A stretch of DNA of 40,803 nt from an uncultured Pseudomonadota bacterium (GTDB lineage: Bacteria > Pseudomonadota > Alphaproteobacteria > RF32 > CAG-239): the NCBI GenBank assembly GCA_949297185.1, contig CASFRM010000016.1, forward strand, positions 1-40,803. Reading direction: 5' to 3'. Positions 32,924 to 40,803 of the stretch are shown in pieces. The notes below the pieces were generated by a model. That model was not told the DNA's origin. It ran no database searches and saw nothing but the letters and a program-made list of their open reading frames with translations. Position 1 is the first letter of the stretch; each line of letters starts with the position of its first letter. The translations under genes and the position numbers were made by a program.

Positions 32924-35116
32924 TTAGCGAATAGGTTTTATTACTATGGTTGCAAGCGGTGGCAAACGAAGTTCGATTGAAAACGGCTTGTAGTTGCACT
33001 CAACATTTTGTGCCTGCATAAAACCTTCGTTTTTAACACCGCTACCCCAGTAGTTTACATCATCACTGTTAAAAATTTCTTGATATTGGCAATCTTCCGG
33101 AACACCCAGACGATAACCTTCTCTAACCACCGGTGTAAAGTTGCAAACAACAATCATATAGTCTCCGGGGTTATAGCCTTTTCTCATATAGGCAATAACA
33201 CTGTCATCGGCATTGGAATGATCTATCCATTCAAATCCTCTGTAGTCAAAATCCTGCTGATAAAAAGGTGCATTTCCTTTATACATCAAGTTTAAATCTC
33301 TGAGACAGTTTTGCATACCTTTGTACATCGGATAATCAAGCAAGAACCAGCGCAGTCCTTCTTCGGAATTCCACTCATAATCCTGACCGAATTCGCAGCC
33401 CATAAACAGCAATTTCTTTCCGGGGTGAGTGTACATAAAGCCATAGTATGCACGCAAATTTGCAAATTTCTGCCATTCGTCACCGGGCATTTTTGAAAGC
33501 ATTGAACCCTTGCCGTGAACAACTTCGTCGTGCGAAATCGGCAAGATAAAGTTTTCATTAAACGCATACAACAAACCGAATGTCAGCATGCCATGGTGAT
33601 ATTTACGATGAACCGGCTCGTGAGAAATATAACGCAGAGTGTCATTCATCCATCCCATATTCCACTTATAACCAAATCCCAATCCACCCATTGAGGTCGG
33701 ACGAGAAACCATCGGCCATGCAGTTGACTCTTCGGCAAAAGTTGCGGCGCCGTCAACCTGTGAATATGCAAGTTCATTCATACGACGCAAAAAGGCAATA
33801 GCTTCGATATTTTCATTACCGCCGTACTGATTGGGAATCCATTCGCCGTTTTTACGCGAATAATCCAAATAAAGCATTGAAGCAACCGCATCTACACGCA
33901 AGCCATCAATGTGATATTCTTTTAACCAATACAAAGCACTTGCACACAAGAAGTTTGATACTTCGGCACGACCATAGTTGTAGATTTTTGTACCCCAGTC
34001 GGTGTGTTCGCCTTTTCTGGGGTCGGCGTGTTCGTATAAATGCGTCCCGTCGAACTCGTTTAAACCATGACCATCTTTGGGGAAATGCGCCGGAACCCAA
34101 TCCATAATCACACCTATGCCGGCTTGATGGAATCTATCGACCAAATATCTGAAATCATCAGGTGTTCCGAAACGAGATGTCGGAGCAAACATTCCTATAA
34201 CCTGATATCCCCAAGAACTATCGAGCGGGTGCTCCGCAACTGGCAAAAATTCGACATGAGTAAAGCCCATATTAACTACATATGGAACCAAAGTATCGGC
34301 CAATTCGCGATAGGTTAAATATTCGTTATTTTCTTTACGACGCCATGAACCCAAATGTACTTCATAAACCGACAAAGGCTTATCAAAAGAATTGTGTTCG
34401 CGACGATAATTCATCCACTCGGCGTCGTTCCAAATGTAGTGATTTAAATCATAAACTATGGAGGCGGTATTAGGTCTTTTCTCGGCAAAAAATGCAACCG
34501 GATCAGACTTCAAAAACACATTGTCATTTTGAGTTTTAATTTCATATTTATAGAGTTCTCCCTCACCTATTCCGGGGATGAAAATATCCCACACGCCGCA
34601 AGAGGGATGCTTGCGCATAACATTGACTCTGCCATCCCAATTATTGAAAGCACCGACCACGCTTACTCTCTTTGCATTGGGTGCCCAGACAGCAAAACTT
34701 ACGCCTTTAACTCCGTTCATTTCTCGGATGTGTGCACCGAGCTTTTTATACATCTCGAGATGGTTACCTTCTGCCAACAAATATATATCCATATCGCCTA
34801 ATGTCGGCATGAAGCTATAAGCATCATCTGCTATGTAGGTATAGTCTTTATCGTTGGTGATGCGAAACTTATAATCAAAATCATCGGTACGACCTAATTC
34901 TATCTGGTAGAATCCTCTTTCATCAAGCTTGGTCATCATACCTAACGAGGCTCCGTTTTTATCAACAACCTCTACCGTTTTTGAGTGGGGTAAATATGCG
35001 CGGATAAATACCTCTTTTGAACCTTTATTTTTGTGAATTCCCAAGACCGCAAAAACATTGCCGTGATCGCCGTTTATAACGGCTTCCATTTCTTCTTTTG
35101 ATAATAAATTTTGCAT
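32924..35116 (-). CDS. glgB: 1,4-alpha-glucan branching enzyme GlgB, GH13
   Basis: This 730-aa full-length GlgB introduces alpha-1,6 branches into glycogen. It has the extra N1 module (about 1-110), a CBM48 domain (GVSFAVWAPNAKRVSVVGAF, NNWDGRVNVM) and the GH13 catalytic barrel. The nucleophile Asp is in HIDGLRVDAVASMLYLDY, the acid/base Glu in AATFAEESTAWP, and the third Asp in LPISHDEVVHGKGSM. The C-terminal beta domain follows. AAGGAA lies before the ATG, and a good promoter is at 35185-35213. It is the first gene of the operon glgB-glgX-malQ-HAD. The synthesis genes glgC and glgA and the phosphorylase glgP are not in this window. Confidence 0.97.
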   Translation of the reverse strand: MQNLLSKEEMEAVINGDHGNVFAVLGIHKNKGSKEVFIRAYLPHSKTVEVVDKNGASLGMMTKLDERGFYQIELGRTDDFDYKFRITNDKDYTYIADDAYSFMPTLGDMDIYLLAEGNHLEMYKKLGAHIREMNGVKGVSFAVWAPNAKRVSVVGAFNNWDGRVNVMRKHPSCGVWDIFIPGIGEGELYKYEIKTQNDNVFLKSDPVAFFAEKRPNTASIVYDLNHYIWNDAEWMNYRREHNSFDKPLSVYEVHLGSWRRKENNEYLTYRELADTLVPYVVNMGFTHVEFLPVAEHPLDSSWGYQVIGMFAPTSRFGTPDDFRYLVDRFHQAGIGVIMDWVPAHFPKDGHGLNEFDGTHLYEHADPRKGEHTDWGTKIYNYGRAEVSNFLCASALYWLKEYHIDGLRVDAVASMLYLDYSRKNGEWIPNQYGGNENIEAIAFLRRMNELAYSQVDGAATFAEESTAWPMVSRPTSMGGLGFGYKWNMGWMNDTLRYISHEPVHRKYHHGMLTFGLLYAFNENFILPISHDEVVHGKGSMLSKMPGDEWQKFANLRAYYGFMYTHPGKKLLFMGCEFGQDYEWNSEEGLRWFLLDYPMYKGMQNCLRDLNLMYKGNAPFYQQDFDYRGFEWIDHSNADDSVIAYMRKGYNPGDYMIVVCNFTPVVREGYRLGVPEDCQYQEIFNSDDVNYWGSGVKNEGFMQAQNVECNYKPFSIELRLPPLATIVIKPIR

Positions 35117-35184
35117 GAAAAATTCCTTAAATTTAACAACATAATCTTTGGTGTTTTTTTTGCCTTTTTTTACACCATGTTTTA

Positions 35185-35213
35185 TCTATAAAATCTTATC
35201 TTTTTAAATGCAA
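35185..35213 (-). promoter_or_regulatory. Promoter of the glycogen operon
   Basis: On the minus strand TTGCAT and TATAGA are separated by 17 bases, about 70 bases before the glgB start codon. Confidence 0.5.
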
Positions 35214-35283
35214 GCTTTTAATTAAAATCGTATTAAAATTTTTACTTATTTTTGTTTTTTTCTGCAATATGTCGGATTAGCTA

Positions 35284-35311
35284 TTGACGGATAAAATTTT
35301 GTATGTATATT
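35284..35311 (+). promoter_or_regulatory. Promoter of the DUF2934 gene
   Basis: TTGACG and TATATT are separated by 16 bases, about 40 bases upstream of the start codon. Confidence 0.45.
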
Positions 35312-35351
35312 GAATAATGTTTATTGAAATTTTTATTTGGAGTTAGTGATT

Positions 35352-35564
35352 ATGGTAAACAATGAACAAGCAATCAGAGAAGCTGCTTATTACATCTGGC
35401 AAAATGCCGGTTGCCCGTCTGGTCAAGACGAGTATTTCTGGTCTATGGCCGTAGAGCAAATCTCTAAAAATTGCAACAAATCTTCTTGCTCGAAGAAGTC
35501 ATCTTCTTCTTGCGCTAAGAAGTCTTCTTGCAGCAAAAAATCTTCTACAAAAAAATCTAAATAA
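35352..35564 (+). CDS. Small DUF2934 protein with Cys/Ser/Lys-rich tail
   Basis: This 70-aa protein consists of a DUF2934 helix pair (1-38, IREAAYYIWQNAGCPSGQDE and then YFWSMAVEQI, matching the family pattern of Ala-Tyr-x-x-Trp and Gly-x-P-x-Gly) and a low-complexity tail of Cys, Ser and Lys (about 41-70) with five cysteines. I chose the ATG at 35352, nine bases after GGAG; the in-frame TTG at 35337 overlaps that site. It is a single-gene unit with its own promoter and a strong terminator. The family has no established function. The basic Cys-rich tail could bind nucleic acid or metal, which is inference. Confidence 0.8.
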   Translation: MVNNEQAIREAAYYIWQNAGCPSGQDEYFWSMAVEQISKNCNKSSCSKKSSSSCAKKSSCSKKSSTKKSK

Positions 35565-35584
35565 GTTTCTTTTGTAAAGTAAAG

Positions 35585-35614
35585 AATCCTCGCTCTTTAG
35601 CGAGGATTTTTTTT
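35585..35614 (+). terminator. Terminator after the DUF2934 gene
   Basis: The stem ATCCTCGCT/AGCGAGGAT with a CTTT loop is followed by eight T. Confidence 0.9.
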
Positions 35615-36749
35615 ACATCTTTTGCGCTGTAATTATGTATCCATAAACATCTTTATCACCTTCTTTGCGAAGGCAAATTTCTTCTTTTTTTATAGTAGAA
35701 AAATTAGTATCTTTAAGCAGCTTTGTAATGTATTTTTCGGAATGTATAAAACGAGATGATGTAGTTAAAAAATAATCCATATTGTTGATGATATTTTTTG
35801 TTATAGTGAACACAAAAATTCCCTTAGAATCCAGCGCATTATAAACAGCAGAAAAAATTTGATCCAATGCTCCAAAATAGGTAAATACATCTGATGAAAC
35901 AACCGCATTAAAACTAGAATCAAACTTGGCAAAACAATCTTGGATATCACTCTTAATCAAATCATCGTATATACCTTTTTGTTCTGCTTGCTTGAGCATT
36001 TGTGCAGATATATCAACTCCGAATATTTTACAATCTGGAAAATTTTCTTTGATATATTTTCCGCACAACCCGCTGCCGCATCCCAAGTCTAAAATCCTCA
36101 AAATAGAAGTCTTTTTTTCTGCATTAAAATATTCGCTCAAGTAATCACTGATTAATTGCGGAGAATGATATTCCAGTTCGCTTAACACCGCATCAAAATC
36201 AGGAGCAAAAATATCAAACAAATTTTCGACATATTCTGCCTCGGAGCGAGTGAAATTTTTATCATAAAAAAATGATTTATAACATTGTTTGCAAACTGCA
36301 TTATCGGGATATTTTTCGTACCATTTTTTTATCTGCGGCAAAACAAACTCTTTTCCCTTTTCATCGGAAACTTCGTATAAGGTATAGGCTAAGTTAAGTT
36401 GATGCTCCATAGCCCCGTTGCTTAATGTTACTGCCAACCACCCTTCATCCAATGCCTCTGGAAATTTTCCTTGTTTTTGCAAAGACTGAGATAAATAGTT
36501 ATGCCACCATGGATTATTGTAATCTTTTTTGATAACCAAATAAAATTTTTCTGCTGCCTTTTCATATTCTCCCAATTCAAAATATGAAACTGCCAAATTG
36601 GCCAGTGCCGCAAAATGATTTGCATCTTTTTGTAAAATTTTTTGATATAGCTTGGACGCTTCGGCAAATTTTTCTTTTTCATATAATAAATTTGCTTTTT
36701 GCAAAAGCTTTGGAATAAGGAAACGATTACCGAGTAAAAAATCAAACAT
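35613..36749 (-). CDS. TPR-repeat SAM-dependent methyltransferase (COG4976-like)
   Basis: This 378-aa protein has two parts. Residues ~15-130 hold tetratricopeptide repeats (KEKFAEASKLYQKILQKDAN, FAALANLAVSYFELGEYEKA). The C-terminal half is a class I methyltransferase with motif I ILDLGCGSGLCGKYI, an acidic ribose-binding loop FGVDISAQMLKQAEQKG and the post-motif VVSSDVFTYFG. The combination matches the predicted methyltransferases with TPR repeats grouped as COG4976; the substrate is unknown. I place the start at ATG 36749, since the GTG at 36761 overlaps the Shine-Dalgarno GAGG. It converges on the DUF2934 gene and shares its terminator region. Confidence 0.85.
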   Translation of the reverse strand: MFDFLLGNRFLIPKLLQKANLLYEKEKFAEASKLYQKILQKDANHFAALANLAVSYFELGEYEKAAEKFYLVIKKDYNNPWWHNYLSQSLQKQGKFPEALDEGWLAVTLSNGAMEHQLNLAYTLYEVSDEKGKEFVLPQIKKWYEKYPDNAVCKQCYKSFFYDKNFTRSEAEYVENLFDIFAPDFDAVLSELEYHSPQLISDYLSEYFNAEKKTSILRILDLGCGSGLCGKYIKENFPDCKIFGVDISAQMLKQAEQKGIYDDLIKSDIQDCFAKFDSSFNAVVSSDVFTYFGALDQIFSAVYNALDSKGIFVFTITKNIINNMDYFLTTSSRFIHSEKYITKLLKDTNFSTIKKEEICLRKEGDKDVYGYIITAQKM

Positions 36750-36929
36750 TATCTGTAGCACCTCATGTTTTTAGAATAATCTTTTTTGGTTAATAATTAT
36801 ATAATTACATTTTGCCTCCGCGTATCGTTATTTAGACAAAACAAACGCCCGATTTTGTTGTTTTTCAAAGTGTTATTGCTAAGATTTGTAATTATTTTTA
36901 AAAAAAATCAAAATTTTGACAAAAAAGTC

Positions 36930-36958
36930 TTGAGCTTATCGAAAAAATAGTGTATATA
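36930..36958 (+). promoter_or_regulatory. Promoter of the 1234-aa protein gene
   Basis: TTGAGC and TATATA are separated by 17 bases, about 34 bases before the start codon. The rest of the intergenic region 36750-36929 is AT-rich with no other clear signal. Confidence 0.5.
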
Positions 36959-36991
36959 TAAGGCATTCATTTTTATTCGGTGAGGTTTCAA

Positions 36992-39900
36992 ATGGCAGAA
37001 AACAAAGACTTTTTTAATGAATGGCTGGAAAATTCGGCTGACGAAGAAGACAGAAAAATAATAGATCTTATGACCCTTTTTAATGAAAAAGGTTGCTTCT
37101 ATTCGAGCTCTGATGTTGAAAATATATATCAATCGCTCAAAAACAAGTCTGTAAACGGTGAATTGCAAGATAATTTTGATGTTTTAAATGAAAAACTTAA
37201 TAAATTAAACATCAAAAAAAGTTTGACCGATAAAATCGAAATTGTAAAAACAGATGAGTTTGGCAGCGAATTGCTTGATGCCAGCGGAAAAAATGTTCTT
37301 GTTGAAGGTGAAGAAAAAGAACAGTATTTTAAAACCGTAGCTGAAAACATCAGAATGAAGATTTTGTTTAGAAATCTTTTGTCTTCTGATTTTTCACGGC
37401 TTCAAGATGCTTCTCAAAACGATAAGTTAAAAGATGAGTTTGACAACGAATCCTCGTTAGAACTGGCTATTATGGCCGGCGCCGAAGGCTTAAAAAATCC
37501 TGAAGAACGCGATTTCTTAAATCCGCTGTCTTATGAAAAAGCTCAAACTTCCGGCGTATTTGATAATGTAAAGTCTTTCTTTACCTCTAATAAAAAAGTC
37601 CGTATATCAGATAATATGTTTGTGGCTTCTCATGCAGACCATTCAACCAGATTTAAGGGCTTGCTGGATGTGTTCTCAAATGTATTGTCTAAGGAGACAA
37701 CAAACAAATTAAAATTAAAATTAGGTAACTCAATCAATTTTGCTAAAAAACTTTGGCAGAATAAGTATGAGATTACATCTAATGTAGCCGAGAGCCTTGC
37801 TAATAATTCACTGCGTACCGTTGTCGGTATAGGTGCAAGTTTGGCAGTTACTGCATCGGTCGGAACATTTTGGGCTATACCTGCCGTAGCTGCTTATGGT
37901 GCTTATTCTTGGGCTTCGGGTAAAATATGGCCGATTGTTCAAGAACGCCAGAAAATGATGAAACAAGAAAATGACGGTAAAAAGCTGTGGGGCAGTTGGC
38001 TATTTAAGAAAGACCTGTGGAATAACAAGCAAAAATGGCAAGAAGCCAAAAAAAGAGCATTGGAAAAACCGGGATATAAAGCAAGAGTTGTTACCGGATA
38101 CATGTCTGCAGGTGTTGCTTTGCTAACTTGCGGCGGATTGTCATTATCATGGAGCGATGCTTTTACCAATGGTATTAAAGCAAAAGTCGGTATGTCTTTG
38201 TTGAATACTTTTGGTGCTTCGGCCGCTCAAGTGACTGAGGTTGCTCATTCTGTGTCTGATTACAGAAATAATAAAAGCGAAGAAAATCGCAAAAACATGA
38301 ATTCGGCAATTTATGGCGCAGTAGCCGGTTTGGCCGCTGCTGGTTTAGGTACATATTTTGCAATCAACAGATTGGAAGGAACTCAGGCTGAGTTGCAAAA
38401 TGTGGTTTCTGAAAAAACTTCTTCAACCAATACCGTTAACAATGTGGTAGATACTGTAAAGAACCAAAATGCAAACCAACCGCTGGTAACTGATACAACA
38501 AAAGTTGCCGTTGACACAGTTAAAACCACTAATGATACCACTTTAGTCGAAGGTCAGCCGAAGGCGGCTCCGCAAACCGTGATTGAAGAACAACAGCCTA
38601 AGGCTGCTCCGAAGTCTGTTGTTGAAGAACAGCCTAAAGCTAAAACAACTGCTCCGAAGTCTGTTGTTGAGGAACAACCTAAAGCTAAAACAACTGCTCC
38701 GAAGCCTGTTGTTGAGGAACAACCTAAAGCTAAAGCAACTGCTCCGAAGTCTGTTGTTGAGGAACAACCTAAAGCTAAAACAACTGCTCCGAAGTCTGTT
38801 GTTGAGGAACAACCTAAAGCTAAAGCAACTGCTCCGAAATCTGTTGTTCCAAAAACAATTGTTGAAGAACAACAGCCCAAGGCTGCTCCGAAGACAGTGG
38901 TCGAAGATAAGTCGGTTGCTGAACAGAAAATATCTGAGCCGATGGTTGAAGAAAAAACTGAAGCGGCTGTTGAACAAAAAGTTACTCCTAAATCTGATAC
39001 TCAGACAGTAAGTAAAGTTGTTGAACCTGAGTTTGTTTTGCCGGAAATGAACGAAAAAGAACAAGCTCTGTTTGATGTTCTAAAAGGCAGATATGCCGAG
39101 AGCAATCCTGATATGGCTGATAAATTGGCAGCACAAACTTTAATGACTTATAAGCAATCATTGGGAAATGCCGAATTTGATGATGCTAACGACTTGATGG
39201 TCAAAACCCATAACTACTTTGAAGAAAACGAAGTAGATGCTGCCAGAAAAGAAGCTTACACTGTAGAATCAGGTGATAATAAACGCTTAGCAAAACTCAA
39301 AGGTCTCGCTAAATCGGCCTTTAATGATGCCGAAAATGCAACCAAAAAATTTGCAGCAATTGATAAGAAACTGCAAGAGTATATTGAACAACATCCAGAG
39401 TCCGTTCCGGCGAAAGCGGTATCGGAAGAACTGAGTAATCAACCAACTACAGATGTTGCTGCCGAAGGAACCTCCGCAGCGGCTGAGAATGTTGAGACCA
39501 CAACATCTACCGAGGCAGTAACAGAAAATACTCAGAAAACTGATGTACTTGATCCGTTGAATGCTGACCATGAACTTTTGAAACTACAAAAGCAACACAG
39601 TGACTTGATGAAAGATATGGTTGAAAAACAACTAAAATCATCACAGTTGGATCTTGATTTACGTAAATTGCAATTACATCAAGACGTGATTGATGCTGGT
39701 AAAGATGAAGCTCAGTTGAAAAAAGACCTTAAGCTTTGGGAAAAGCTGGAAAAAGCAATTAATAAACTTGATGCTGAGTTGTCTAAACTTCGCCTTGGCG
39801 AATTTGATAACGATGCAAAAGAAAATTTAAGTGATGTTCCGGTTGAAAATGTTGAACCTTCGGACAAGAACTTAATGACCGCAACGGAAAACTTGAAAAA

Positions 39901-40696
39901 ATATGAGCATGCACAGTTGTTGGATAAAGAAAAACAAGGATTATTGAAGCAACAAGATGCTATCGTTGACAAGGTTGTTAGAGAAGAGGATATAGAAGTA
40001 TATAAAGAGTTACCAGAAGGTGAAGCTGCTGAAAATGCCGTACCGGAAGAGAAGACCGGTAGAGAAATTTTGACGGAAGCTATAGAAAACAAAAAATCTG
40101 AAATCAGAGAGATGAAAGCTGAAATCAAATCTATCCGCAGAGGTACTCAGACCGAAGTTGAAATCTTTAATGTAGATGAATATGAAGGTTCGGAACAACA
40201 AAAGGCCGCCGGAGATATGGCTCAGGATTATCAGAAAGAGACTCAAACAGTTGAGACTTCTGAGAATGTATCTGAGACAGAGCCCGCTACAGAAATTGAT
40301 AGCACGGCAAGCCAGGCAGAAAATTCAGAAGAAGTTAAGGCTGAAAACACTGATGCCGGAAAGACTATAGAAGCCGAATTTGCCGATAATCCGTCGAAAG
40401 AATTCCACAATATGGAAAAAGAACTCATCGAGAATGCGGTTAAAATCGATAGCAAGGATGAAAACGGAGTGTTTACCGTTATGTTCACGATGGAGGATGG
40501 CTCAAAAACTTCTGTTACCAGAACTCCCAGCGGTAAAGCTATTGTATTCCAGGGTAATAAGATTACTTCTTTTGCGGCCGATGGCGCAAAACAGGAATAT
40601 ACCAATACCGGTAAGGAATTTGTTGATAGTCAAGGTAAAACATACAATGCAACTGCGTTGGTAAAAAATCTGACAAGTCAAAATAGCGGAAGATAA
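36992..40696 (+). CDS. Large membrane-associated repeat protein of unknown function (1234 aa)
   Basis: I do not recognise this protein. The start is ATG 36992 with GAGG six bases away; the upstream GTG at 36980 overlaps that site. It has no signal peptide. Residues ~1-260 are charged and helical. Three hydrophobic, Ala/Gly-rich segments follow (about 275-310, 366-386 and 439-461, such as IGASLAVTASVGTFWAIPAV and AIYGAVAGLAAAGLGTYFAI). They recall pore-forming or membrane-inserting regions. Residues ~528-635 are a Pro/Lys/Glu repeat (unit PKAKTTAPKSVVEEQ). The rest is coiled coil (EHAQLLDKEKQGLLKQQDAI) and acidic linker, with a small C-terminal domain (GVFTVMFTMEDGSKTSVTRT). The architecture resembles that of the 893-aa protein. 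A secreted effector or a structural membrane protein are both possible. Confidence 0.7.
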   Translation: MAENKDFFNEWLENSADEEDRKIIDLMTLFNEKGCFYSSSDVENIYQSLKNKSVNGELQDNFDVLNEKLNKLNIKKSLTDKIEIVKTDEFGSELLDASGKNVLVEGEEKEQYFKTVAENIRMKILFRNLLSSDFSRLQDASQNDKLKDEFDNESSLELAIMAGAEGLKNPEERDFLNPLSYEKAQTSGVFDNVKSFFTSNKKVRISDNMFVASHADHSTRFKGLLDVFSNVLSKETTNKLKLKLGNSINFAKKLWQNKYEITSNVAESLANNSLRTVVGIGASLAVTASVGTFWAIPAVAAYGAYSWASGKIWPIVQERQKMMKQENDGKKLWGSWLFKKDLWNNKQKWQEAKKRALEKPGYKARVVTGYMSAGVALLTCGGLSLSWSDAFTNGIKAKVGMSLLNTFGASAAQVTEVAHSVSDYRNNKSEENRKNMNSAIYGAVAGLAAAGLGTYFAINRLEGTQAELQNVVSEKTSSTNTVNNVVDTVKNQNANQPLVTDTTKVAVDTVKTTNDTTLVEGQPKAAPQTVIEEQQPKAAPKSVVEEQPKAKTTAPKSVVEEQPKAKTTAPKPVVEEQPKAKATAPKSVVEEQPKAKTTAPKSVVEEQPKAKATAPKSVVPKTIVEEQQPKAAPKTVVEDKSVAEQKISEPMVEEKTEAAVEQKVTPKSDTQTVSKVVEPEFVLPEMNEKEQALFDVLKGRYAESNPDMADKLAAQTLMTYKQSLGNAEFDDANDLMVKTHNYFEENEVDAARKEAYTVESGDNKRLAKLKGLAKSAFNDAENATKKFAAIDKKLQEYIEQHPESVPAKAVSEELSNQPTTDVAAEGTSAAAENVETTTSTEAVTENTQKTDVLDPLNADHELLKLQKQHSDLMKDMVEKQLKSSQLDLDLRKLQLHQDVIDAGKDEAQLKKDLKLWEKLEKAINKLDAELSKLRLGEFDNDAKENLSDVPVENVEPSDKNLMTATENLKKYEHAQLLDKEKQGLLKQQDAIVDKVVREEDIEVYKELPEGEAAENAVPEEKTGREILTEAIENKKSEIREMKAEIKSIRRGTQTEVEIFNVDEYEGSEQQKAAGDMAQDYQKETQTVETSENVSETEPATEIDSTASQAENSEEVKAENTDAGKTIEAEFADNPSKEFHNMEKELIENAVKIDSKDENGVFTVMFTMEDGSKTSVTRTPSGKAIVFQGNKITSFAADGAKQEYTNTGKEFVDSQGKTYNATALVKNLTSQNSGR
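38633..38848 (+). repeat. 45-bp in-frame tandem repeat within the 1234-aa protein gene
   Basis: Five nearly identical 45-base units begin at 38633, 38678, 38723, 38768 and 38813 (the last is shorter). Each encodes PKAK-T/A-TAPK-S/P-VVEEQ. More diverged flanking copies (KAAPKSVVEEQ, KAAPKTVVED) extend the region to about 38575-38905. High DNA identity between units suggests recent expansion and contraction. Confidence 0.95.
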
Positions 40697-40713
40697 TGCT
40701 TTACACATGAAAC

Positions 40714-40745
40714 TCCACCGGCTAATGCCGGTGGTATCATTTTAG
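40714..40745. terminator. Terminator shared by convergent genes
   Basis: The stem CCACCGGC/GCCGGTGG with a TAAT loop is followed on the plus strand by TATCATTTT. It lies about 18 bases after the 1234-aa gene stop codon and overlaps the end of the minus-strand gene. Confidence 0.7.
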
Positions 40746-40803
40746 TTCAAGCCAAGCTTGCCCCATATCTTCGCGCCCTTGGTGTTCAATGTAGCGTTGT
40801 ATC
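40737..40803 (-). CDS. C-terminal end of a protein entering from the right edge
   Basis: The minus strand is open from the window edge for 21 codons to a TGA at 40737-40739, reading ...QRYIEHQGREDMGQAWLELK. Codon use looks protein-like, and the frame ends next to a terminator hairpin. The fragment is too short to assign a family. Confidence 0.5.
   Translation of the reverse strand, partial: IQRYIEHQGREDMGQAWLELK

Noticed and set aside
38543-39064. Long minus-strand frames (173 and 108 codons) opposite the 45-bp repeats
   Set aside because: A 45-base repeat keeps all frames open together. These are shadows of the plus-strand coding repeat.

Overview
The window looks like a chromosomal segment of a low-GC, Gram-negative alphaproteobacterium, probably host-associated and uncultured (inference). 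The evidence is: a direct-repeat LexA box of the alphaproteobacterial type (GAAC-N7-GAAC) in front of lexA; MurE with the DNPR motif of the meso-diaminopimelate enzymes; outer-membrane barrels; lipoproteins; an RND efflux pump; and a short alphaproteobacterial-style FtsB. Most genes have a clear Shine-Dalgarno sequence, and many end in strong hairpin terminators.

Layout. Positions 1-3235 form a small accessory island beside a tRNA-Glu(TTC) gene. On the minus strand it holds an ADP-ribosyltransferase-like protein, a DUF2778/Tlde1-like L,D-transpeptidase-fold protein and a small membrane protein that may be its immunity partner. The last two are bracketed by a ~297-bp direct repeat. Each repeat copy carries the same promoter, tandem terminators, a DnaA-box-like 9-mer and a long hairpin. 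Next to the tRNA is a second, broken copy of the tRNA 3' end, split by an 88-bp GC-rich insert.

Positions 3311-11296 are mostly housekeeping: a divergent polysaccharide deacetylase and lysS (minus), lexA with its own LexA box, a BamE-like lipoprotein, ftsB, murE (minus), two small exported proteins and a solitary DpnA-like DNA adenine methyltransferase. Positions 11314-13099 encode two paralogous outer-membrane barrels. Positions 13301-15982 encode an unrecognised 893-aa charged protein, and 16240-22902 a 2220-aa secreted cysteine-rich repeat protein.

Positions 23072-27960 are a tetR-acrA-acrB-type efflux operon with a palindromic operator over its promoter. Positions 28048-35116 are a glycogen/maltodextrin operon (glgB-glgX-malQ-HAD phosphatase). 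Then come a small DUF2934 protein with a Cys/Ser/Lys tail, a TPR-methyltransferase, a 1234-aa membrane-associated protein with 15-residue repeats, and the end of one more gene running in from the right edge.

The most novel parts are the repeat-bracketed toxin island beside the tRNA, the giant cysteine-rich protein, and the two large unassigned acidic proteins. No CRISPR array, rRNA, complete transposase or phage structural gene was seen.
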